DNA from: JANQIO01 sp043585095 | GTDB lineage: Bacteria; Pseudomonadota; Gammaproteobacteria; Pseudomonadales; Halieaceae | Assembly (NCBI GenBank): GCA_043585095.1 | Contig: CP121321.1 | Span: 1 to 64,000, forward strand | DNA length: 64,000 bases | Reading direction: 5' to 3' | Part shown: positions 49,504 to 58,398 of the stretch, piece after piece | Layout: each line of letters opens with the position of its first letter | Numbering within the stretch: position 1 is the stretch's first letter | Position numbers and translations under genes: made by a program | The notes under the pieces: model-generated | Database searches by the model: none | Seen by the model: only the letters and a program-made list of their open reading frames with translations | What the model was told of the DNA's origin: nothing

Positions 49504-51039
49504 CTATCCCGCTTTGCGCAGGGTATGATCCGGCGAAGGAGACGCTTCCTCAGGACTCTGATGCGCCTCGGCTCTGGCCTTGGTAAACACTAAAACGCCG
49601 TCGTCCAGAGGGTCCTGACGAAACAGTTTGCGGTCGGTGCGGTAGTTCTGTGGATTGATCCAGGGCGCGTGATCACCCTGCCTCGGTAGCTGATCCATAA
49701 CTCTGCGCAGGTATCCGGGGCTAAAGTCATCGATCCAGTCCCGGGTCGGCATAGTATGGTCTGCGCTGCGAAGCGTGGGCACTACACAATCGGCGTTGCG
49801 GCGCTGCATTTCATTTAACAGGCGGCAACTGTATTCCGCGGTCAGGTCCGCGCGCAGTGTCCAAGAGGCATTAATGTAGCCGAAGGTGTTGACCAAATTC
49901 GGTACGCCGCTGTACATAATTCCCTTGTAGGTTAGCGTGGTTGCCAGATCGATCGCTTCCCCGTCTGCGCGGAGCGCGGCACCTCCATTGCTGACAAGCT
50001 CTAAACCAGTAGCAGTCACTATTATGTCTGCCTCCAGATGCCGGCCTGATTTCAGTGCTACTCCGGTCGCCGTGAAGTGGTCGATGTGGTCTGTGACCAC
50101 TTCAGCGTCCCCGGCACTGATAGCTTTGAACAAATCGTCATCCGGCACGGCGCACAGGCGTTCGTCCCACGGGTTGTAGCGCGGGGTAAAGTGGCGTGCC
50201 ACGTCGTAGCCTTGTGGTAGAGCTGCCCGCACGCGGTCCAGCAACACCCTGGCGACTTTATGCGGCGAGCGCCGCGACCATCGGTACATCCACTGCTGCA
50301 CCATGACGTTTTTCCAGCGGGTAATGGCGTAGGCCCAACGTGCCGGTAGAAACCGGCGCAAGTTGTTGGCAATCGCATCCCGAGTGGGTCGAGATACGAC
50401 ATAACTGGGCGAGCGCTGAAGCATAGTGACCTGTTTTGCCTCTCCCGCCATGGCTGGCACCAACGTGACTGCGGTAGCGCCTGAGCCGATTACCAGCACC
50501 GTCTTATTGCTATAGTCTAGATCCTCAGGCCAAAACTGGGGGTGCACTACCGTGCCTGTAAACTGCTCCTGGCCCGGGAAGTCGGGTGTATAGCCCTTCT
50601 GGTAGCTGTAGTAGCCCGCGCACATTTGCAGGAAGCGACAGCGCAGCGTCACGATCTTGCCGCTGTCGGCCTGCTCAACGGTAAGCGTCCACCGCGCATC
50701 GTCGCTGGACCAGTCCAATGCGGTGACCCGGTGCCCATAGCGGATATGGGATTCGATGTTGTGCTCTCTGGCAGTCTCTTCAATGTAGTCACGTATCGAC
50801 GGGCCATCGGCAATGGCCTTGTCCCCTATCCAGGGTTTGAACTGGTAGCCGAGAGTATGCATATCACTGTCTGACCGAATGCCGGGGTAGCGGAACAGGT
50901 CCCAGGTACCACCCATGGCGTTTCGTCCCTCCAGAATAAGGTAGCTACGATTAGGACAATGCTTCTGCAGGTGGCAGGCGGCGCCAATGCCGGACAGACC
51001 GGCGCCAACAATAATGACGTCTGCGCTAAGGTCTTTCAC
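49504..51039 (-). CDS. Flavin-dependent monooxygenase (Baeyer-Villiger type)
   Basis: A 511-residue FAD/NADPH monooxygenase. The FAD site DVIIVGAGLSGIGAACHL is at 7-24; the NADPH site VLVIGSGATAVTLVP follows later; between them FTGTVVHPQFW fits the Baeyer-Villiger motif FxGxxxHxxxW. It should oxidise ketones to esters or a nitrogen or sulfur atom, using O2. Its start overlaps the stop of the alkaline phosphatase gene by four bases. Confidence 0.87.
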   Translation of the reverse strand: MKDLSADVIIVGAGLSGIGAACHLQKHCPNRSYLILEGRNAMGGTWDLFRYPGIRSDSDMHTLGYQFKPWIGDKAIADGPSIRDYIEETAREHNIESHIRYGHRVTALDWSSDDARWTLTVEQADSGKIVTLRCRFLQMCAGYYSYQKGYTPDFPGQEQFTGTVVHPQFWPEDLDYSNKTVLVIGSGATAVTLVPAMAGEAKQVTMLQRSPSYVVSRPTRDAIANNLRRFLPARWAYAITRWKNVMVQQWMYRWSRRSPHKVARVLLDRVRAALPQGYDVARHFTPRYNPWDERLCAVPDDDLFKAISAGDAEVVTDHIDHFTATGVALKSGRHLEADIIVTATGLELVSNGGAALRADGEAIDLATTLTYKGIMYSGVPNLVNTFGYINASWTLRADLTAEYSCRLLNEMQRRNADCVVPTLRSADHTMPTRDWIDDFSPGYLRRVMDQLPRQGDHAPWINPQNYRTDRKLFRQDPLDDGVLVFTKARAEAHQSPEEASPSPDHTLRKAG

Positions 51040-52445
51040 TCTGCGTTCTCATCAAACAGGTAGCGATACATAATATGGTAAATGTCCGGCTGCGTGATCA
51101 GTGTGGGTATGCGACCAACCGCTTGCTGATTCCCGAATAGGGGTACATTGGCACCCGTGTGTTCCTGATACTCAAAGCCATTGGTCGCATAATTCACCGC
51201 CATCACGGCACCCTCAGGGGTGATCACGCGCGCCACCTTGCCGGGTGAAAAAACCGGAATACCGTAGGTCGCATAATAACTGGTATCCGGAATCAGTTGT
51301 GCTGCCTGGGCGTGGTCAGCGGTAATCAGTATCAGTGTTTCCGTGTGAGTTACGGCGTAGTCGAGGGCGACCTGTACTGATTCGATGAGCTGCTCCAGCT
51401 CGCCGATCGAGCCGCAGGCACGACGTTGATGAGAGGCCTTGTCGATGGATGCAGACTCAACCATCAAAAAGAATCCCGCCTCATTGTCCAGCCGAGTCAG
51501 CGCGGCTTCTGTCAGGGCAGCCATGGTTGGTGCGCCTTCAGCCGCAGGGTTCGCCACACAGTTCATCGGTTCCGGCAGCAATACACTGCCCAGATACTCG
51601 CTGATGTAGTTTGCCCAGCTCGGCGTTGGCGCCTCGCCACGCCGGCCTGCTTCACCCACCAGGCGTTCCGGCAGATGGCCTTTGCTAAACAGGCCAAGTA
51701 CACGCTGCTTATTGTCCAGAGCGGACAGCTGCGACAAGTCTGTTACGACTGCGAAGCCGCTATCCTCAGCCAGTTCGATAACGCTTTGGCTGCCGTCCTC
51801 AACAGGCATTTCGAAGTGTTTGAATCCACCACCTAACACCAGCGTTGCGTCTGAACCTGCGATTTGCTCAGAAATCGACCCGGGCCCGCCATTGGCCGCT
51901 AAAAGTTCCTTGCAGTGGGGTAGGCGCGTCCACGAGCGCTTTGCGCCCAGCATGGCGCTGGGACTTTCGCAGTGGCGCAAACTCATATGCGCGACAAAGG
52001 ATGCTGGCGTGGCGTCGGTGACGGAAGCGGTTGATACGATGCCAGTGCGTAGGCCTCTAGCCGCCGCCTGTTGGAGAATGGTAGGTAGTTGTGTGGTTCC
52101 GTCAGGCGCCATGGCGATGCGACGCAACATGGTGATTTCGCCGGTCGCCATCGAAGTTGCGCTATTGGCTGAGTCGGCGACGTACTCGGGCTTGCCCTGT
52201 TCATCAACCGTCAGTACCTGCACTGCAGCGCGAAACGGCAGCTCGTCCAGCAGCAGTTTGCCTTGAGCGCCGGCCAAATAATTTCTGGCGATGGTGATCT
52301 GTTGGTCGCCCATGCCATCCCCGATGAACAGGATGACATTACGTGGGCTCTCGGCCACCGCAGCGGCTGCCCCAGTGACAAGCAACGACAATAAGAGTCG
52401 ACCGATTTTGTAGATGTAGCGGGGCGAAAGCGCCAGAGGCTTCAT
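51036..52445 (-). CDS. Alkaline phosphatase
   Basis: A 469-residue secreted phosphatase. A signal peptide of about 31 residues (from the ATG at 52445; a frame extension of 17 residues upstream is unlikely) is followed by RNVILFIGDGMG with the metal-binding Asp and by VADSANSATSMATG with the nucleophile Ser. The late metal ligands appear in ITADHAQAAQ and EHTGANVPLF. It should release phosphate from organic esters in the periplasm. Located 16 bases behind dinB, before the monooxygenase. Confidence 0.87.
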   Translation of the reverse strand: MKPLALSPRYIYKIGRLLLSLLVTGAAAAVAESPRNVILFIGDGMGDQQITIARNYLAGAQGKLLLDELPFRAAVQVLTVDEQGKPEYVADSANSATSMATGEITMLRRIAMAPDGTTQLPTILQQAAARGLRTGIVSTASVTDATPASFVAHMSLRHCESPSAMLGAKRSWTRLPHCKELLAANGGPGSISEQIAGSDATLVLGGGFKHFEMPVEDGSQSVIELAEDSGFAVVTDLSQLSALDNKQRVLGLFSKGHLPERLVGEAGRRGEAPTPSWANYISEYLGSVLLPEPMNCVANPAAEGAPTMAALTEAALTRLDNEAGFFLMVESASIDKASHQRRACGSIGELEQLIESVQVALDYAVTHTETLILITADHAQAAQLIPDTSYYATYGIPVFSPGKVARVITPEGAVMAVNYATNGFEYQEHTGANVPLFGNQQAVGRIPTLITQPDIYHIMYRYLFDENAE

Positions 52446-52512
52446 GCTGTTAGTCCGGGGTTTGATCCAAGCGGAAAGAGTACGGGTAGCGTTCATGAAG
52501 GGTCAATTTACC

Positions 52513-53583
52513 TCAATCAAACAGACTAAGCTGGTCTAAGTTGTCACCACTGCGTGGCTCCAGTCTGAGGCCTGCGCCTAATAGTCGCACTGACAATGGC
52601 TTGCGCGCCCTGGCGCCTGTTAACAGTCGTTGAAAGTCCGCCTTACAGAACCATGAGCTGCCGCGGTCTTCGAAGACTTCCTCAAGCGTGGTCTGGGTAA
52701 AGTCGCGGAACTTCACTTTTACGAAGCGCTTGGTCGGCAGGTATTGCTGATTGATCTTTGCGAATCGTGAATCCAGTTCTTCCAAGACGCGGTCAAGGGC
52801 TTCAAACAGCTCCGTTTCGGTGCTGAGGTCGGCTGCGTAAGTGCGCTCGACGCTAATCGATTTTCGCAGACGGCTGGTTTTAACCTCGCGATCATCCTTG
52901 CCATGGGCAAGGTCAGCCAGTCTGGAGCCGTACTTGCCGAACCGTCGCACCAGATCGTTTAACGGTATCTCTTGCAGATCGCCGCAGGTGACTACACCCA
53001 TAGCGGCGAGTTTTTCCGTGGTGACTTTGCCGACCCCGTTAATACGGGAAACGGGCAGGTCGAACACGAAGCGCGCCACTTGTGTTGGCGATATGGTCAG
53101 TTGACCGTCCGGTTTGTTCCAGTCGCTGGCCACTTTAGCCAGAAACTTATTGGGCGCCACGCCTGCTGAAACCGTAAGCGAAAGCTCTTCCCTGACCCGG
53201 CGTCGGATTTCCTCGGCAATCAGGGTTGCGCTGCCGCCAAAATGCTCGCTATCGCTGACGTCAAGGTAGGCTTCATCCAGTGACAGTGGCTCAATGGCGT
53301 CGGTGAAATCGGCAAAGATTTCGCGAAACTGGCCGGAGACTTTACGGTACAGGTCGAAGCGCGCTGGAATAATTTCAAGCTCTGGGCAAAGCTGTCGCGC
53401 CCGCGCGGAGGGCAGGGCGGACCGCACGCCAAATTGCCTGGCGGCGTAGTTCGCCGTTGCAATAACGCCGCGGCTTTCAGAGCTGCCTCCGACGGCAATG
53501 GGCTTGTCCCTCAGCGCAGGGTTCTCACGCATCTCTACCGATGCATAAAACGCATCCGCATCAATATGTATGATCTTGCGCAT
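52513..53583 (-). CDS. dinB: DNA polymerase IV (Y family)
   Basis: A 356-residue error-prone translesion polymerase. Catalytic acids are seen in IHIDADAFYASVE (D8) and SLDEAYLD (D103, E104); the little-finger domain and the C-terminal clamp-binding motif QLSLFD are present. The start MRKIIHIDADAF at 53583 overlaps the end of the ABC exporter gene by 23 bases; a much longer frame opening at 53820 runs through the exporter gene and is not real. No LexA box was seen directly in front, so it may depend on the operon promoter. Confidence 0.92.
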   Translation of the reverse strand: MRKIIHIDADAFYASVEMRENPALRDKPIAVGGSSESRGVIATANYAARQFGVRSALPSARARQLCPELEIIPARFDLYRKVSGQFREIFADFTDAIEPLSLDEAYLDVSDSEHFGGSATLIAEEIRRRVREELSLTVSAGVAPNKFLAKVASDWNKPDGQLTISPTQVARFVFDLPVSRINGVGKVTTEKLAAMGVVTCGDLQEIPLNDLVRRFGKYGSRLADLAHGKDDREVKTSRLRKSISVERTYAADLSTETELFEALDRVLEELDSRFAKINQQYLPTKRFVKVKFRDFTQTTLEEVFEDRGSSWFCKADFQRLLTGARARKPLSVRLLGAGLRLEPRSGDNLDQLSLFD

Positions 53584-55360
53584 CTTGTTTTTGCTGTGCC
53601 TGCCAAAGCTCTGTATAGGCCCCGCCCTGCGCCAGCAGCTTGTCATGTGAACCTTGCTCAACAAGCATGCCGTCACGCAGTACCAGAATACTGTCCGCGT
53701 CAACGATAGTAGATAGCCGGTGCGCAATGACAAGACTGGAGTGGCCGCTGGAGATCTCCCTGAGGGCTTCCAAAATTGCTCGCTCGGATTGGCTATCCAA
53801 TGACGAGGTCGCTTCATCAAATACCAGGATGGGCGGCCGTTTCAGCAGGGTGCGAGCAATCGCCACCCGCTGTTTTTCGCCACCGGAAAGCTTAAGGCCG
53901 CGCTCGCCGACCAGCGTGTCGTGGCCGTCGGGCAGATGAGAGATGAAGTTATCTAAATGCGCCAACCTGATCGCTTCGTTCACTTCTGCATCGCTGGCAG
54001 TCGGCTTCCCGTAGCGCACGTTTTCAAACAGCGTGTCGTTAAACAGGACCGTATCCTGCGGCACGATACCGATGGCCTGGCGCAGAGAATCCTGCGTAAC
54101 CTCAGCGATATTCTGCCCGTCGATGGAGACGCTACCGCTGTCGGGGTCGTAAAAGCGAAACAGCAGCTTTACCAACGTGGATTTGCCGGCACCGGAAGGC
54201 CCAACGATGGCGACCGTTTCACCGGGGGCGACGGAGAAGCTGAGCTTCTTGATAATGGGTCTGGCGGGCGAGTAGGCAAAGCTGACGTCTTCAAAACGAA
54301 TGCCGCCATCGTGAACCTGAAGCGTTCCCGCTTGCGGCGCATCGGTTACCGCTGGACGCTCGGTCAACAGCTCGAAGAGCTTTTCGATATTGGCGAGGGA
54401 GCCTTTGATTTCGCGAAACACGAAGCCCAGGAAGTTCAGCGGTAGAAACAGCTGGATCATGAATTGATTCACCAGGATGAAGTCGCCCAGGGTCATCGCG
54501 CCGCTGCGCACGTCATTCGCAGCCAGGCCGATCATTGTGGTTTGCGCGACCGCGATAATCAGTGCCTGGCCACCATTCAGGCCGAACAGAGACAGCCGAT
54601 TGCGGCGCCTGGCTGTCTCCCAGCGCGCAAGCCCTTCATCGTAGCGCTCGGCCTCAAAGCCCTCATTGGTGAAGTATTTTACCGTTTCGAAATTCATCAG
54701 GCTGTCGATTGCGCGGGTGCTGCTCGCTGAATCCGCCTCATTCATTTCACGAACATACTGCGTTCGCCATTCGGTGGCCCGTAGCGAGAACAGGCCGTAA
54801 ATGATCACCGATAGCAGGGTGATTGCCGCATAGGATGCACCGTAGTTGGCTAGCAGAATGCCCGCTACCACTGCGATCTCAAACAGCGTGGGTGCGATAT
54901 TAAAGATGAAAAAGCGCATCAGGAAGCTGATACCTGAGGTGCCGCGTTCCATATCGCGGGCGAGGCCACCGGTGCGCCGGTTGAGATGGAAATCCAGATC
55001 CAGTGCGTGCAAGTGCTGGAAAACCTGCAAGCCTATCCGGCGCATTGCGCGCTCGGTAACGCGACCAAAAATCGTATCTCGCAGCTCACCGAAAAATACA
55101 TTGGCGAAACGTGCGCCGCCATAGGCGGCAACCAGTCCTAGCAGTGCCATAGTGGTAACTGCCGCCCCCTCGGTTTCCAGCGCATCGACCAGATACTTCA
55201 GCAAAAAGGGGATTAGTATTACCGCACCCTTGGCCATCACCATGCACAGCAATGCCAACAGCACACGATCTCTGGATTCCCAAATAAAGGGCAGCAGGCG
55301 CCGTATCACGCGCCAGTTCAGTGAGCCGGCTTCAGTGCTCGCGGGAGGGTGTCCTCTCAT
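53561..55360 (-). CDS. ATM1-type ABC exporter (membrane and ATPase fused)
   Basis: A 599-residue half transporter: six membrane segments (about 20-300), then an ATPase domain with GPSGAGKST, LSGGEKQR and ILVFDEATSSLD. The RATEWRTQYVREMNEADSASSTRAIDSLMNFETVKYFTNE stretch is the hallmark of the ATM1/HMT1 (ABCB7) group, which exports glutathione-linked or sulfur-containing compounds and heavy-metal conjugates. It follows an outer-membrane protein gene after three bases and overlaps dinB. Confidence 0.88.
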   Translation of the reverse strand: MRGHPPASTEAGSLNWRVIRRLLPFIWESRDRVLLALLCMVMAKGAVILIPFLLKYLVDALETEGAAVTTMALLGLVAAYGGARFANVFFGELRDTIFGRVTERAMRRIGLQVFQHLHALDLDFHLNRRTGGLARDMERGTSGISFLMRFFIFNIAPTLFEIAVVAGILLANYGASYAAITLLSVIIYGLFSLRATEWRTQYVREMNEADSASSTRAIDSLMNFETVKYFTNEGFEAERYDEGLARWETARRRNRLSLFGLNGGQALIIAVAQTTMIGLAANDVRSGAMTLGDFILVNQFMIQLFLPLNFLGFVFREIKGSLANIEKLFELLTERPAVTDAPQAGTLQVHDGGIRFEDVSFAYSPARPIIKKLSFSVAPGETVAIVGPSGAGKSTLVKLLFRFYDPDSGSVSIDGQNIAEVTQDSLRQAIGIVPQDTVLFNDTLFENVRYGKPTASDAEVNEAIRLAHLDNFISHLPDGHDTLVGERGLKLSGGEKQRVAIARTLLKRPPILVFDEATSSLDSQSERAILEALREISSGHSSLVIAHRLSTIVDADSILVLRDGMLVEQGSHDKLLAQGGAYTELWQAQQKQDAQDHTY

Positions 55361-55363
55361 TTT

Positions 55364-56329
55364 TTAATCGCCTATAACGGCCTCTAATCGAATTTTGATT
55401 GCAGCGACACCTTCACGCTCATCGCCGGGCCTGCGTTTGCGCCAGGCGTAGCTGGGTTCTATCTCCCAAAACAGCCACTCGCGTCCGAATCGGCGGCGCA
55501 AGCCAAAACCTATGCCGCGGCTCTTCAGCACCTCCGGATCGCCGTCGCCGCGCACAAAGCCAAAGGTGCGAAAGGCCGTATCTGCGTCGTAACGTCTAAT
55601 CCATGCCAGCCGAGTGACCCATTCAGCGCCTCGGGTTTCCTCTCCCCACTCCACTCTATTCGCCCAGCGCAGCAGGGTGCTCTGAGATAGCGCATGGTCG
55701 ATATCAAAACGTGTGAGGCTGGTGAAGCCATCGCCTGGCACGAAAAATACCTCTTCGCTAAATCGATAGCGTGAGCGATCGCCCCATAAAGGTTTGTCCT
55801 GACGATAGCGTGCACCTACCTTTACGTTTGGGCCCGATTTAAAGCCTGCGAAAAGAAAGGCCGACGAGCGTTTTCTTCGTCGCACCTGGTACTGAACGCC
55901 CGCGGCAGAATCACCGCCGGAGGCAATGCCCGGGTCGTAAAAATCCTCATCAAAGTCGCCATCCTCTCCGGAGAACACGACGCTAAGCCGATCGCTGGCG
56001 CGGGGCAAATGCACCTTGCCGTTTACGCGTAGCTTTAGATCTGTGCCGTCCTGCTCGTCCAGGTCGAGCTGGGGCCGAATTCTGATCAGGCTAGAGGCTT
56101 CGTCTTGCACCTCGCGAGCGTTGCCGAAAAATCCGTCGAACCAGTTCGCAAGCTCGTCGCCGCTGCTGCCGATGCGCTCGTAGCCGCGGTCAAGCCAGCT
56201 CGATGTCTCCCCAGAAGACGTGTCTGCCCGTGTCTCGTCTGACAATGCCGTCTCGGCAAATATCAATAGCGTAAGGCAGCCAATCGCGACGCCGAGCCGC
56301 TCAATGTAGTGTGCTGCAGGCAGGACCAT
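55364..56329 (-). CDS. Predicted outer-membrane beta-barrel protein
   Basis: A 321-residue protein with a signal peptide (about 1-30, ending ETALS). The first part (30-85) is acidic; the rest alternates polar and aromatic residues in strand-like runs (LRWANRVEWGEETRGAEWVTRLAWIRRYD, WLFWEIEPSYAWRKRRPG), consistent with a small barrel. I do not recognise a family. First gene of the run that continues with the ABC exporter and dinB. Confidence 0.6.
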   Translation of the reverse strand: MVLPAAHYIERLGVAIGCLTLLIFAETALSDETRADTSSGETSSWLDRGYERIGSSGDELANWFDGFFGNAREVQDEASSLIRIRPQLDLDEQDGTDLKLRVNGKVHLPRASDRLSVVFSGEDGDFDEDFYDPGIASGGDSAAGVQYQVRRRKRSSAFLFAGFKSGPNVKVGARYRQDKPLWGDRSRYRFSEEVFFVPGDGFTSLTRFDIDHALSQSTLLRWANRVEWGEETRGAEWVTRLAWIRRYDADTAFRTFGFVRGDGDPEVLKSRGIGFGLRRRFGREWLFWEIEPSYAWRKRRPGDEREGVAAIKIRLEAVIGD

Positions 56330-56473
56330 GCGGATAGCTTAGCGGTGAGGGAGCTAAATGACCATGCAATGCCGCGTTAAGCGTGCAGGAAGTGCAATGT
56401 AGACTCTATCTCGGCTGTGTTGGTGTGCTGTGCGCTGGGGCATAATGGGATGTCGCTACAGGGGAAACTTGCT

Positions 56474-56893
56474 ATGACCGTTCTGAACCGATGGCACGAC
56501 GCTATGACGAAGCGCGATCCGAGCCTGCTAGATGATCTGATTGCCGAGGAATGTGTTTTTTACTCACCCGTTGTCCATACCCCGCAGCGGGGCAAGGCGC
56601 TGACAGAAATGTATCTCACGGCCGCCATGCATGTCTTGGGAAACAGCCAGTTCCGTTACGTGCGTGAGATCGCCGGTGAGCATGAGGCGATGCTTGAGTT
56701 CGAAACAGTAAACGACGGTATCACCATTAACGGGGTTGATATCTTCACCTGGAATGCCGACGGCAAAATTGACAGCTTCAAGGTGATGGTGAGGCCGCTG
56801 AAGGCGGTGAATATGCTTCACGCCAATATGCAGGCGATGCTGGAAAGCTTCTCAGCGGGCGCCCCAGCCGGAGGCGGTCCGGCCGCGGACTAA
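56474..56893 (+). CDS. NTF2-like (SnoaL-type) protein
   Basis: A 139-residue protein of the NTF2-like fold. The pattern LNRWHDAMTKRDPSLLDDLIAEECVFYSPVVHTPQRGK and the late GVDIFTWNADGKIDSFKVMVRPLKAV is typical of the SnoaL-like group. The ATG at 56474 has AGGGGAAA about 8 bases upstream and is preferred to starts at 56417 or 56450. The substrate is unknown. Its stop shares a base with the start of the next gene. Confidence 0.75.
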   Translation: MTVLNRWHDAMTKRDPSLLDDLIAEECVFYSPVVHTPQRGKALTEMYLTAAMHVLGNSQFRYVREIAGEHEAMLEFETVNDGITINGVDIFTWNADGKIDSFKVMVRPLKAVNMLHANMQAMLESFSAGAPAGGGPAAD

Positions 56894-57561
56894 TGCGTCC
56901 GGCCCTACGCCAGCAATATCCAGATGGCCGGCGCATCGCGGATGCGCCCGCCGTATTCCTGTTCGAGGCCTTTCTCAGCGAAGTCGAATGTGACCACCTG
57001 ATTGCGCTGGCAGAGCCGCACTTGACGCCGTCTTTGGTCAGTGGCGAAGACGCCGGCGTCAAAAGCGAAGGGCGCACTGGGGGAGTGCACTGGGTCGCCC
57101 ATGACACGAGTGCCATCACAGCTGAACTCTGTGCCCGCGTGGCAACGCTGGTCGGGCTGCCGCTAGAGCATGCGGAGTCTCTGCAGGTCATCAACTATGG
57201 CCCCGGCCAGCGGTATCGGCCTCACTATGATGCCTGGGAGGCCGGTACGGAGACGGGCGACCGCTGCCTCAGCCGCGGCGGGCAGAGGCTGCTGACCTGT
57301 CTTTGCTACCTCAATGCGGTGGATGCGGGCGGCGGCACCTTTTTTCCCAGGCTCGATATTGAGGTCATGCCGAAGCCTGGCCGCATGCTGCTGTTTCACA
57401 ACTGTCACGACGACAGCGACGTCCGGCATCCGGATTCGCTGCACGGCGGTATGCCGCCGGAGTCAGGAACCAAATGGGCCTGCAATATCTGGTTTCGTGA
57501 GCAGTCTCTGCGCCCTAAGCCAGTCGCTGAGACGCCCGGCGCCAGTACAAAACGTTTCTGA
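56893..57561 (+). CDS. 2-oxoglutarate/Fe(II)-dependent oxygenase, prolyl-4-hydroxylase type
   Basis: A 222-residue P4H-like dioxygenase. Iron ligands H111 and D113 (RYRPHYD) and H184 (DSLHGG), and K194 for 2-oxoglutarate (SGTKWACNIWFRE), are in place. It hydroxylates a protein or peptide proline, or a small molecule; bacterial targets are mostly unknown. Coupled by a one-base overlap with the NTF2-like gene. Confidence 0.87.
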   Translation: MRPALRQQYPDGRRIADAPAVFLFEAFLSEVECDHLIALAEPHLTPSLVSGEDAGVKSEGRTGGVHWVAHDTSAITAELCARVATLVGLPLEHAESLQVINYGPGQRYRPHYDAWEAGTETGDRCLSRGGQRLLTCLCYLNAVDAGGGTFFPRLDIEVMPKPGRMLLFHNCHDDSDVRHPDSLHGGMPPESGTKWACNIWFREQSLRPKPVAETPGASTKRF

Positions 57562-57612
57562 CAGACTAGGAGAGTGTGCGCGCTGCCTTCGCCGCGGCGT
57601 ACAGCGTCTGCC

Positions 57613-58173
57613 TCAAGATGCGTAAGCCCAGTCTCGGTGGCTGGAAAATTGCTGCCGAAGATAGTCCATCTGATCACCCAGAATTCGGTCGCGCTCGAGA
57701 AAAGTGTACTCCCAGGGATTCGGCGTGAAAGGCACGGCTAACAAGGGCATGTCCGCCTCTTCCGGGGTGCGGTTGCCCTTGCGATTGTTGCAGCTTTTGC
57801 AAGAGCTCACGCAGTTAGCCCAGATATCCTTGCCACCCCGACTAACCGGCAGTACGTGGTCGCGCGTCAGCAGGCTGCGATGAGTCTGCTGTCCACAGTA
57901 AAGGCAGATATGCTGATCGCGGCGGAAAAGTGATTTGTTATTCAAAGACAGTGAGAAGTTGCCGACCACGCGGCCGCGCATGGCAATAATCGAGGGTATT
58001 TCCAGAACGGATCGCTGGCCGCTCAGACGTTGAACGCCGCCGTGTAGAGTGATGGCAGGTGCGCCGAGGGTCCAGGATACATCCCCTTTTACGTAGGCCG
58101 TGGCGGCTTGTTCCGGACTACACCATCCCCTGGGTTGCCCGGCCAAATCCAGCCGAAGTATCGCTAGCGACAT
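57613..58173 (-). CDS. HNH endonuclease
   Basis: A 186-residue HNH nuclease. The structural zinc is held by two CXXC pairs (C90/C93 and C125/C128) and the catalytic core reads RDHVLPVSRGGKDIWANCVSSCKSCNNRKG. This is the stand-alone chromosomal type found in many proteobacteria beside housekeeping genes, with no sign of intron, phage or restriction context. Its role is unknown. Confidence 0.87.
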   Translation of the reverse strand: MSLAILRLDLAGQPRGWCSPEQAATAYVKGDVSWTLGAPAITLHGGVQRLSGQRSVLEIPSIIAMRGRVVGNFSLSLNNKSLFRRDQHICLYCGQQTHRSLLTRDHVLPVSRGGKDIWANCVSSCKSCNNRKGNRTPEEADMPLLAVPFTPNPWEYTFLERDRILGDQMDYLRQQFSSHRDWAYAS

Positions 58174-58398
58174 GCGTATCCCACTCCTGGTTTGATCGCA
58201 CTTCTGTCGCGTTACAGATTTTCGGAACGCTGCTTACCCTTCGGCGTCCAAGAGGCTGTAAAACGACGATGAGAAAGTTATAACCGAAAGCTGTGAAATA
58301 CACCAGCGCGTCACCGCTCGGCGTCGCAGCGCTTTGGGCCAGCTCTTCTTGCAGCCCAAACTAGCCCGCTTGAGCGCCCGCTGCGTATAGACATAGAA

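Noticed and set aside
53584..53820. N-terminal extension of dinB by 79 residues
   Set aside because: The extra part lies wholly in the exporter gene in another frame and has no family likeness; the conserved start MRKIIHIDADAF is at 53583.
57613..58173. Restriction or phage-defence island around the HNH gene
   Set aside because: No methyltransferase, helicase or other defence gene is near; neighbours are ordinary metabolic genes.
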